Source of the DNA: a virus
Direction: 5' to 3' (one strand)
DNA length: 22,161 bases
IMG/VR virus record: IMGVR_UViG_3300035198_000031
Location: 1-22,161 of that record
In this document: in pieces, positions 14,752 to 21,299 of the stretch
Position numbering within the stretch: the first letter of the stretch is position 1
Layout: every line of letters begins with the position of its first letter
The notes under the pieces: model-generated
What the model was told of the DNA's origin: nothing
Database searches by the model: none
The model's input: the letters and a program-made list of their open reading frames with translations, nothing else
Translations under genes and position numbers: made by a program

Positions 14752-17566
14752 CTTGTGTTATCTCTAATTACTTAGAGTGTCGGACTATGTCTTCATCCAC
14801 ATTGGATGTGTAGCATATAGTCTCTACGGATTCGAGGCACTTCCGTTTCTGCTTCTTCAATACATTGTATAACTTAATGTAATCCTTAACATTTTCTTCA
14901 GAAGCACCCTTGACTCCATATATATTATTGGAGTACCCGTACTTCTGTATGTAAGAAATTACATATTCAGCAGAACGCTTCGTACGAGTAAGATCGTTTA
15001 CCAATAAGTGCAATAATTTCAATATTTCGCTTTTCTTAGCTATAACGATCTCTGCCGTGTGCTTAGAACATCCATCTCTATATTTATATTCAATGCCCTC
15101 ACTTCTAAGTAGCTGACCTACTTTTTCCATAAGTAAAGTTGAGCCATTGGTAATAATTACACGGATGTCAAAGTGGAAACGCCCATTACTTTTTCTATCA
15201 TGTTCTGGCTTCCACGGCTTAGAAGCATGAATGCATCCTTCACCATCAAGGACTCCAGCTAACCAGCCTATATCCTTGTCATTCATGGATTACCTCGTCT
15301 TTCCTCGGCGTTAACCCGTGGGTCTTCACCGATATAGCTACATTTATTACTGCATAATTGCTTATGCAGAGGCCCAAGGTTGAGCCCACTGACTGACTAC
15401 CGAAATAATCAGCGGAGAAGCAAACAGGTATCTGGTATCTCCACCATACCTGAACACTGATCTCAAGAAGCCTTCAAATTCAGCCTCTGTGAGAACGCCC
15501 CCAGCATTGGTTGCATTGGTGCTGATATAGTAGTTAATACCACCCGAAGTTCTTCGTGGATGGGTCAAGCTAGTGTCAGTAGATCCCGTATCCTGCAAAG
15601 GTTCACCATAGAGGAAAGTCCTCTCCAGCTCTCTCATTAGCTCAATACCTTTCTTCTTCCTCTGATAGTCTCTATCGGGGCCTCCGTAGAGTTCGGTATT
15701 GGCCAATGTACGAGTAATCTCCACAGATTTACGGAAAATCTGACAATAGTTAGTAGCCGATGCGACCTTTGTTGACTTTGTTGCCAAAGTACTGTACAAA
15801 GATCCTTCTTCAAAAGCTGAACCAACAATCAGCAAGTTAGACCCTGCTGTTGCTGTTGCGGCTGCGGTTGTACCGTAACCTCTCACTGCAGTAAAGCCAG
15901 TAGTAGAGGAAACGCTGGTAATCAACAGCATTTCCCCAGTTTCAATGACCTTCACCAAGTCATACTTATTCAGTATGCCTGGAGTAGAAGATGAAATCGT
16001 ACCCGTCGTGCAAGTCGACCCGCTGAGATCAACAGCCAACGTCGTCCACGAGGGATTAAGAACCAGTTATGTTATCCTAATATTACTATTAGGCTCGGAC
16101 TTTATCTTCACTGATGTGTTTCACATAAAGTCTCTGAGGAGCGGAGTTCTGAAAGATCCAATACTTCATTGGCCTTTCGTGATAATCTAGACATATCATA
16201 TCGTGCATGCTTGGCTGCTTGGAAGCTACGTATTAACTTGTCTACATAGGCCCTATCGATATAATCTTTGTATCTGCCATCAGGCCCTCGTTTCTTGATT
16301 AATTGCTCTCTATAATTCGCATACTCTAACAAAATATCAACTTCAACTTTCTTAGTTTGCATATAGGGCCTAACTGCTTCAAGAAGTACTTTTGCGCTTC
16401 CCACTGAATTACACTTAATTGTTATCTGATCTGCCCATTTCCCTTTACCTTTAGACCAAATATAATGGAACTTAATACCCAGCCTCTTCCATATTTCGCT
16501 AACTGCTCTAATCAAATAGGGATTGGTATTTGCAACATGAACTGTAATTGTAGTGAAGACAGCACTGTAATCTCTTCCAGTGGGGACACGCCTTTCATAA
16601 CTTAATGAAAGACATCCCTCACCTTCTAATATCGCAGCCATCCATGCTTTCTCTTGCTCCGATACCACATAAACTCCTTTCCTGCGGATTGCCCCAGCTA
16701 GTAGATTATTACATTGCGTACTGCCGCTATAGGGTATCCCCGCACATGGTGAAATTTATAGAGAACGTTTATATCACATCCTCTAGCCAATAGAACTGAG
16801 GGTTAATGGCAGGTCGCTTGTTCAGCTTTGAAACCATAACGTACAAAGGAGCAGCATTGGGTTCCAAAAGGTAGATCTTCAGTTGAATCCAACATATCGC
16901 TATGTTGCTTAGACTATACCTTCATCTCTAATGGAAGAGATGCCGTACGTTGAAGTCGTTGAGGGTTGACAGTCTTCACTCTAAGAGAAATGAGTCTGTC
17001 TACATACTTGACTTGAAGTTTTTGATATTCTTCAATTGGCATTCTCTTGCCGTGACAGGCTCGCATTTCTTTATTAAATTCTCTTAGTAGTTCAGCTTGG
17101 TCTTTCTTAGCAACTAGGAATTCATGTATTAGATCAATTACTTTATCTGTACTCCCCTTACCAACACACACTATTGACAGTGCAAATCCAGAAGCAGTTT
17201 TCTTGAGTTGGTAATAAAACTTGCAACCCAATTTATATAGAATCTTACTAACTTCTCTGATAATCCGAGCATCCGCATTGGTTACTGCGATACATGATCT
17301 AAATGTCACTTTATTCCTAGTCAACTTATGCCTGACAATCATTAATGATCCTTCACCTTCAATGATTGCCGCCAACCAAGCTGCCTCTTCCCTGCTGATT
17401 TGCTCCACCATATTCTTTTCCTCTTTGGGGTTTTGGATACAGAGCCGTTCCAGCATTTGGTACGGTTTAACGCCGACTAGATTGTTCGTCCATCGGCCAT
17501 ATCAATTACCTTACGTTCTGCCCTAACTAGACCCGTACCCGCAGCTCCAATCATGGTTACTGCCAT
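14422..17566 (-). CDS. Major capsid protein, gene split by three group I introns (398 aa after splicing)
   Basis: ATG at 17566 follows an AGGAGGTG site. Coding exons are 17566-17492, 16888-16778, 16063-15383 and 14751-14422 (residues 1-25, 26-62, 63-289, 290-398). Joined, they read without a stop through motifs typical of HK97-fold capsids of this class: L-L-E-P-N-A-A-P-L, then P-Q-F-Y-W-L-E-D in exon 2; E-I-T-R-T-L-A-N-T-E-L and R-E-L-E-R-T-F-L-Y-G-E in exon 3; and exon 4 with G-K-L-Q-M-F-P-K-D, Y-L-Q-N-R-D and H-G-K-L-Y-G-V at the C-terminus. Each exon alone runs into a stop inside the next intron. It lies directly after the scaffold gene, as expected. Expression must depend on three splicing events. 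Confidence 0.93.
14752..15382 (-). ncRNA. Group I intron 3 of the MCP gene (631 nt) with LAGLIDADG gene
   Basis: P1 pairs exon-end GGGCU with guide GGCCU (15374-15370), ending in U.G. The five bases just 5' of the guide, CCUUG (15379-15375), pair perfectly with the first five bases of exon 4, CAAGG: a clear P10. P2 is an eight-base-pair stem with a GCAA loop. P3 is UGUAGC (15342-15337) with GCUACA (14814-14809). P4 is UCGGUG/CGCCGA and P5 ACCC/GGGU. P6 is CGAGG/CCUCG. P7 is GACUAU (14822-14817) with AUAGUC (14788-14783). P9 has a GUAA loop (14777-14762). The terminal G is 14752. Confidence 0.94.
14768..15286 (-). CDS. LAGLIDADG homing endonuclease in intron 3 (172 aa)
   Basis: ATG 15286 has a GAGGT site eight bases upstream that also forms part of P6. 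The motif at residues 8-17 (W-L-A-G-V-L-D-G-E-G) is the closest of the three to consensus, with catalytic Glu16. One motif and 172 residues suggest a homodimer. The last 22 codons (from about S-V-E-T-I-C to the end) are also the ribozyme's P7, P3', P8, P7' and half of P9; the stop codon TAA falls in the P9 GUAA tetraloop. The likely target is the intron-less exon 3/4 junction of the capsid gene. Confidence 0.91.
   Translation of the reverse strand: MNDKDIGWLAGVLDGEGCIHASKPWKPEHDRKSNGRFHFDIRVIITNGSTLLMEKVGQLLRSEGIEYKYRDGCSKHTAEIVIAKKSEILKLLHLLVNDLTRTKRSAEYVISYIQKYGYSNNIYGVKGASEENVKDYIKLYNVLKKQKRKCLESVETICYTSNVDEDIVRHSK
15383..16063 (-). CDS. MCP exon 3
   Basis: Codons 63-289, from V-L-N-P-S-W-T-T to S-Q-W-A. 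A TTG at 16039 could look like a start but has no ribosome site; the capsid frame simply continues from the exon's 5' end. Past 15383 the frame runs seven codons into the intron (Q-P-W-A-S-A then stop). Confidence 0.9.
16064..16777 (-). ncRNA. Group I intron 2 of the MCP gene (714 nt) with LAGLIDADG gene
   Basis: P1 pairs exon-end AGAGGAU with guide GUUCUCU (16766-16760), seven pairs ending in U.G. The bases just before the guide (AAC) can pair with the first bases of exon 3 (GUU) as P10. P3 is UUUCAC with GUGAAA. A P4-P5 region with GCGGGGAU and AAUCCGC lies at about 16746-16685. P7 is GACUUUAU (16132-16125) with AUAAAGUC (16105-16098), eight perfect pairs. P9 is a seven-base-pair stem with a GUAA tetraloop (16093-16076). 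The terminal G is 16064. Confidence 0.92.
16108..16668 (-). CDS. LAGLIDADG homing endonuclease in intron 2 (186 aa)
   Basis: Starts with GTG at 16668, five bases after AAAGGAG; the nearby ATG at 16670 is out of frame. The single motif at residues 9-18 (W-M-A-A-I-L-E-G-E-G) places catalytic Glu17. Later parts show the fold's strand-helix pattern, with V-A-N-T-N-P-Y-L-I-R-A-V (about 49-60) and M-Q-T-K-K-V-E-V-D-I-L (about 101-111). The gene begins in the P6 loop. Its last codons (S-S-E-T-L-C-E-T-H-Q) encode the P7 5' strand, P3' and P8; the stop ends three bases before the P7 3' strand. A homodimer cutting the intron-less exon 2/3 junction is expected. Confidence 0.9.
   Translation of the reverse strand: MVSEQEKAWMAAILEGEGCLSLSYERRVPTGRDYSAVFTTITVHVANTNPYLIRAVSEIWKRLGIKFHYIWSKGKGKWADQITIKCNSVGSAKVLLEAVRPYMQTKKVEVDILLEYANYREQLIKKRGPDGRYKDYIDRAYVDKLIRSFQAAKHARYDMSRLSRKANEVLDLSELRSSETLCETHQ
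16778..16888 (-). CDS. MCP exon 2
   Basis: Codons 26-62, a 111-base exon from I-Q-L-K to Y-W-L-E-D. Both junctions fall between codons. It has no start or stop of its own and is recognisable only by its capsid motifs. Confidence 0.88.
16889..17491 (-). ncRNA. Group I intron 1 of the MCP gene (603 nt) with LAGLIDADG gene
   Basis: P1 pairs exon-end GCCGAU with internal guide GUCGGC (17477-17472), giving a U.G pair at the splice site. P3 is CCGUAC (17465-17460) with GUACGG (16948-16943). P4 is GCUGG with UCAGC, the latter inside the endonuclease gene. P7 uses GACU (16957-16954) and the S element AUAGUC (16917-16912). P8 is AUCUCU/AGAGAU (16941-16924). P9 is a seven-base-pair stem with a GCGA tetraloop (16907-16890). 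The intron ends in G at 16889, and the exons then join in frame. Confidence 0.9.
16914..17411 (-). CDS. LAGLIDADG homing endonuclease in intron 1 (165 aa)
   Basis: I chose ATG 17411 because AGAGGA lies about 8 bases upstream; an earlier in-frame ATG at 17456 has no site and would overlap P3. One motif at residues 12-21 (W-L-A-A-I-I-E-G-E-G) puts the catalytic acid at Glu20. One motif and 165 residues mean it should work as a homodimer. The later V-A-K-K-D-Q-A-E-L-L segment (about 113-122) is the usual C-terminal family helix. The first codons overlap P4/P6 and the stop codon TAG lies within the P7 S element, so the gene shares most of the ribozyme core. The likely target is the intron-less MCP exon 1/2 junction. 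Lys and Arg are plentiful, as in DNA-binding proteins. Confidence 0.9.
   Translation of the reverse strand: MVEQISREEAAWLAAIIEGEGSLMIVRHKLTRNKVTFRSCIAVTNADARIIREVSKILYKLGCKFYYQLKKTASGFALSIVCVGKGSTDKVIDLIHEFLVAKKDQAELLREFNKEMRACHGKRMPIEEYQKLQVKYVDRLISLRVKTVNPQRLQRTASLPLEMKV
17492..17566 (-). CDS. MCP exon 1
   Basis: Codons 1-25, ending ...V-I-D-M-A-D with GCCGAT at the splice site. If unspliced, only four more codons follow before TAG. Confidence 0.88.
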
Positions 17567-17581
17567 AAACTACACCTCCTA

Positions 17582-17620
17582 ATGGAATGTTCTATACAAA
17601 ATTGTATAGGTTTATGGAAT
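17582..17620. promoter_or_regulatory. Dyad flanked by direct repeats before the capsid gene
   Basis: In the 62-base gap between scaffold and MCP genes, CTATACAA and TTGTATAG form an eight-base inverted repeat around AA (17592-17609). It is flanked on both sides by the direct repeat ATGGAAT (17582-17588 and 17614-17620). This could be an operator, a promoter element (TATACAAT on the minus strand resembles a -10 box, but I see no convincing -35), or an mRNA hairpin just ahead of the strong MCP ribosome site. Confidence 0.45.
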
Positions 17621-17628
17621 ATGACGTG

Positions 17629-18687
17629 CTATTCTAATTGAAGACCCTTTGGGCCTGACTTTAGCATAGCTTCAAATATCATATCCTCTTCAGATTGTGG
17701 TTGTTCCTTTGGAACTTCTTCAACACGTTGTGTAGGAGTAGATGGAGCACTGCCTCCTAGAACGCCTGATGCAGCACGACGACGATTCTCTTGAGCAAGC
17801 TCCCGTAGTGCCTGCCTGATTTGTTCCCTTATGTCCAGTGGAGATTGCGGGACTTGTGTCTGTTGTCCCTGTGCCACTTGCGCTGTTTGGGAGGGTTGCT
17901 GATTGGGCAATCCCAACTGGGCTTTCAAAGCCTCAATCTTTTGAGTCCTACGACTCTTTGCGGCTTCATAAATAATAGGAAGGGCATCTATCCTATTATT
18001 CAAATCAGGGCGCTCAGTCAATATCTCCCTCATCTCTGTAACATACTGGTCAAAATCAGGATGGCTTCGCTTGAACTCTTCCATCATCTTCTGACGTTGC
18101 GCTTCCGCAATCAGATAATTATGGTATTGAGCCAAAGCTTCCTGAACTCGCTTTTTGACAATCGCATCAGTAACTTTTGGAATGACTTCCCGTGGACGCT
18201 CCAGAAAATCCACGTCCTCAAACTCAACCTCATCAGTCCCTTCCTTGGCCTCTGCCGGATGGGTTGTGGGCTGTGTTGGAGGGGGCGTTGGGGCCTGGGC
18301 CTTTGGTGCAACATAAGACTCAACAAACTCCCTCAGCCTAGCCACTTCCTCCTGTTGCTTCTGGAACTGCTGCTCTAGTTCCTGGTATGATTTAACCATC
18401 TTCTCTGTAGAAGATTTCACGTCTTTATCCCTGAACTTTTCAGGCAAAAGCTCAAGGATATTTTCCATAGGTTCTCCCTTACCAGCTTCACCATCAGGAG
18501 GTACTGGTTCTGATACAGGGGCCTGTCCCGTTATTGGAGTGGTCGGTTCCACTTTGGGCGGCTCAGTGGCACTTAGCGCTTCCGCCGTGTCGTTGAACAA
18601 CGCCGCTAAATCTTCTGCTGACTGAAGGCCGGAACGCCCATCAGCAACAATCTTTTCCAAATCTTCAAGTGTTTTTGGCTTTGCCAT
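17629..18687 (-). CDS. Capsid scaffold-like protein (352 aa)
   Basis: ATG 18687 follows GGGAGGAAGG. The protein is highly charged and low in hydrophobics, with Pro/Thr/Gln-rich linkers (about 40-70, 125-145, 255-280), a coiled coil at about 85-120, and long helices at about 160-250. Scaffold proteins of P22-like phages are of this kind, sit between portal and capsid genes, and help MCP assemble before being removed. Here the gene lies right before the MCP gene. Family membership is by character and place, not by a conserved motif. Confidence 0.83.
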   Translation of the reverse strand: MAKPKTLEDLEKIVADGRSGLQSAEDLAALFNDTAEALSATEPPKVEPTTPITGQAPVSEPVPPDGEAGKGEPMENILELLPEKFRDKDVKSSTEKMVKSYQELEQQFQKQQEEVARLREFVESYVAPKAQAPTPPPTQPTTHPAEAKEGTDEVEFEDVDFLERPREVIPKVTDAIVKKRVQEALAQYHNYLIAEAQRQKMMEEFKRSHPDFDQYVTEMREILTERPDLNNRIDALPIIYEAAKSRRTQKIEALKAQLGLPNQQPSQTAQVAQGQQTQVPQSPLDIREQIRQALRELAQENRRRAASGVLGGSAPSTPTQRVEEVPKEQPQSEEDMIFEAMLKSGPKGLQLE

Positions 18688-18699
18688 ATCCTTCCTCCC

Positions 18700-19005
18700 T
18701 TACAAGTTACGCAGCTCATTGGCTGCTTTACTGCCATCCTTTATCTTCCTATCAATAAAGTTAAGCAGGTCAAGTAGTTCATTGATCGCAGCCCTCTCTT
18801 CCGCCAGTTTATCTTTGTCTGCCTGGCGTATACGATCCATGCTGCTCCGTGGTGTAATCCAATCCTTCTGAAGTTTACTCCATCCAGGATGGCTGACTAG
18901 ACTAGCAAATAGTCCACCTTCTTCAGCAATTGCTTTCAATTTTGATATGTCAACTCTTGGCTTGTCGGGTTCATTCATTAACATATCAGCACGTGATATT
19001 GGCAT
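18700..19005 (-). CDS. Small protein between portal and scaffold (101 aa)
   Basis: ATG 19005 follows AAGGAG. The protein has a mixed N-terminal half with a P-G-W motif at about 40-42 and a charged helix at about 60-95. I do not recognise a family. Its place in the head cluster suggests a structural or assembly helper. Spacing to both neighbours is 12 bases. Confidence 0.78.
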   Translation of the reverse strand: MPISRADMLMNEPDKPRVDISKLKAIAEEGGLFASLVSHPGWSKLQKDWITPRSSMDRIRQADKDKLAEERAAINELLDLLNFIDRKIKDGSKAANELRNL

Positions 19006-19017
19006 ATAAACTCCTTT

Positions 19018-20829
19018 CTACCCTACATTCTGTGGAGTCGCTGGGCCACCCTTGATTAAACCTCCCCCCACAACCCGTGCCAGTTCAGCCATCTGTCGTT
19101 CAGCCGGTACGGGGCGTATGCCTGGTTCAGGCGGCTGGGGTGGCGGAGGTACTCCAGCCATCCCTGGTAAACTGACGCCAGCTTCCTCGCCGCCCTCTCC
19201 TTCGGCGCCTTGGGGAGGCATTTGTCCTTGCATCTGTTGGGCCTGTTGGGCCATCATTAACTTCTGAGGGTCAATGAGTAGCTTATCTACATTCTTAATA
19301 TCCAGTACATCAAGAACCATCTTTCTAAGTTCCATCTGGTCAATAAGAGGATCATTATTAAATAGCTGAAAAGCCTGCATGATTTGCTGAATCCTGATTT
19401 CTTTAATGGCTGTTGTAGATGATCCCATGGGCATAAAGTGATACATCTTGAGAACATCTGTAATGGGTAATTCATAAAAAGCCTGTCCACCATATTTAGC
19501 AAACTCTTCTGGGCCTACAATCCTTGCAAACTCCTCAGGGGGCATAAATTCCCTATCCAGCCACAATGCTGTCTTAGCAATGTTACGTAACACTGTAAAC
19601 TCAATGATCTTAATGACAGTATCAAATCTTATATTTGTTGCCTGCTGTAACCTCACAATCCCAGTTGCAGTCTCACGTCTGGCTGGAGTTTCACCCCTGC
19701 TGTATCCCCATTCTCCCGTAGCATTTTCAATATCTCTCTTAATTGTCTCTTCTTCCAGATATGCTGACTTGGTTACATCATTTGTATCCAGAGGTTTGAT
19801 TGCATTAATGTCATTCGTCAGTATAACATTTCCAGGGTATGATACCAACTGGTCAAAATCAATATCAGCATACTTATTGGCAATGAACATTCTGTTGATA
19901 ATGATATTGACGTTATCCATCCTCTGATTTCTAACGGTATTCAATTCTTCCTGTAAACTCTCGGCCATTTCTGGAATGCCAATTCCATAAAGCTCATGTT
20001 GCACTGGGCAGTATCTTGACATGATAAATGGGATCAACCCATTAAATGGATTATTCTCTTCTTTCAATACAACATGCCGTGCCCCAATAGTATATATCTT
20101 CTCTCTATCCCAGTATTCCAGTACTTCAACAATCCTGCGATTAGGATCAAAACCATACTCATCCAGAATTCCCACATCCGACAATCTCTTTCTCTTATAG
20201 GAATCCACTGAAGCCATGCTCTCGACACGATGCTCTACGTCCTTAACATTCTTATAGAATCCTTTCCTCTCCATCTCTTCAAGTTCGTCAAAATCCATAT
20301 ATGACAGTTGAATCAAATACTTCATTCTACGAACTGACTTTGCACGATAGTCTGGAAATACATGAAATATATCTATTGGCTCAATATCAATATAGCTAAA
20401 TGAAGATTCCTCATCATCCTCGAACTTTGGAACAATCTTTGCAAACGCCGTCCCATAGATTGCAGTTTCCTTAAAGAACTCCAGGATTTTATTAAAGAAT
20501 TCCAATCGCTCGTCTTCCAGTTGATAGTCCAGTAGTCTCTCCAGCAGTCGTGCAAGCTCTACAGATGCCCCATGACGGGGAGTTACAGATATAACCGGCC
20601 TGACATTGAACAACGTACCAAGCATCTTGGGCACTACACTTTCAATAATAGAAAATGTAAATGGTACAAAGATGTTGGACTTAAACGGAAAGTCAGTTGG
20701 ATCTCTATAGCCCCGATATAACTTATAGAATCTCTTCCATCTCTTCTCAAACGGTTCCCGCCATCGCTTGAGGGTCTCATAGAGATTAGTTATATACAAC
20801 ACTGGGTCGTCCTTCAGTCGTGTTATCAT
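19018..20829 (-). CDS. Portal protein, P22-like (603 aa)
   Basis: ATG 20829 is preceded by a G-rich site (AGGGGGTAGG). The N-terminal part has R-W-K-R-F-Y-K-L-Y-R-G-Y, then F-K-S-N-I-F-V-P and a helix with S-V-V-P-K-M-L-G-T-L-F. The middle has Y-G-T-A-F-A-K-I, I-E-P-I-D-I-F-H-V-F-P-D and G-I-G-I-P-E-M-A-E-S-L-Q-E-E-L-N, and a long helix region follows with G-E-T-P-A-R-R-E-T-A-T-G. These are standard for podovirus portals of the P22 gp1 kind. The last 90 residues are Gln/Gly/Pro-rich and disordered. It forms the dodecameric DNA channel at one head vertex and docks with terminase and the adaptor. Confidence 0.93.
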   Translation of the reverse strand: MITRLKDDPVLYITNLYETLKRWREPFEKRWKRFYKLYRGYRDPTDFPFKSNIFVPFTFSIIESVVPKMLGTLFNVRPVISVTPRHGASVELARLLERLLDYQLEDERLEFFNKILEFFKETAIYGTAFAKIVPKFEDDEESSFSYIDIEPIDIFHVFPDYRAKSVRRMKYLIQLSYMDFDELEEMERKGFYKNVKDVEHRVESMASVDSYKRKRLSDVGILDEYGFDPNRRIVEVLEYWDREKIYTIGARHVVLKEENNPFNGLIPFIMSRYCPVQHELYGIGIPEMAESLQEELNTVRNQRMDNVNIIINRMFIANKYADIDFDQLVSYPGNVILTNDINAIKPLDTNDVTKSAYLEEETIKRDIENATGEWGYSRGETPARRETATGIVRLQQATNIRFDTVIKIIEFTVLRNIAKTALWLDREFMPPEEFARIVGPEEFAKYGGQAFYELPITDVLKMYHFMPMGSSTTAIKEIRIQQIMQAFQLFNNDPLIDQMELRKMVLDVLDIKNVDKLLIDPQKLMMAQQAQQMQGQMPPQGAEGEGGEEAGVSLPGMAGVPPPPQPPEPGIRPVPAERQMAELARVVGGGLIKGGPATPQNVG

Positions 20830-20855
20830 GCCTACCCCCTAGCAGTGTACGGATA

Positions 20856-21242
20856 TTAATCTGATTTCTTAATATCTTTGGGCTTCTTCTCTGGTTTTTC
20901 TTCAGGCTCCATGCGACCCGTACCAATGGGTTTGCCGGTTGAATCTTTACCCGTCTCAATGCGTTTCTTCTGCTCCCTCAGTATGTGAATAGTCGGCCCA
21001 ATAAGCGGAATCCATTCCCCTGAACCCTCTTTCTCTTCAGTGGGATGCTCTTCCTTCACCGGACTATTGCAAGTTACCTTTTTGGGAGGGGGCGTGGATT
21101 CCATGGAATAGCCAATTCCAAACCAAGTATCCCAATCACCAGCCCGTCCTGAATAGAGTACTTCTCTCTTTTTAGCAGGAGCAGTTGGTACACTGGGGGC
21201 TTCAAGTGGTGTTGGTGGATGCTTTCTTTGTGGTTTGCTCAT
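20856..21242 (-). CDS. Disordered charged protein between terminase and portal (128 aa)
   Basis: ATG 21242 follows GGGAGG. The chain is dominated by Pro, Lys, Glu and Thr; only residues about 33-48 (with D-W-D-T-W-F-G-I-G-Y) and 75-90 look able to fold. Its ends are strongly charged. I recognise no family. Its place suggests a packaging or portal accessory role. Confidence 0.75.
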   Translation of the reverse strand: MSKPQRKHPPTPLEAPSVPTAPAKKREVLYSGRAGDWDTWFGIGYSMESTPPPKKVTCNSPVKEEHPTEEKEGSGEWIPLIGPTIHILREQKKRIETGKDSTGKPIGTGRMEPEEKPEKKPKDIKKSD

Positions 21243-21263
21243 ATTTCCTCCCTTTCCTTCAGG

Positions 21264-21283
21264 CCCTGTCCTTTAGGACGGGG
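21264..21283. other. Short stem-loop after the terminase gene
   Basis: GTCC and GGAC close a four-base loop, with a further C-rich/G-rich arm offset by one unpaired base. It lies between the terminase stop and the next ribosome site. No U-run follows on the minus strand; its function is unclear. Confidence 0.35.
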
Positions 21284-21299
21284 TAGTTGACTACAAATC

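Noticed and set aside
15362-16039. A separate 225-residue gene starting at TTG 16039
   Set aside because: No ribosome site; the frame continues upstream to the intron 2 end and carries capsid residues, so it is exon 3.
17472-17490. Intron 1 starting after ACAAT at 17481
   Set aside because: No guide sequence pairs with that exon end and the frame would break at the downstream exon; GCCGAT with GUCGGC gives a perfect P1 and phase 0.
14752-17491. Inteins rather than introns in the capsid gene
   Set aside because: The inserts contain in-frame stops, lack the Cys/Ser start and His-Asn end of inteins, and have complete group I helices.
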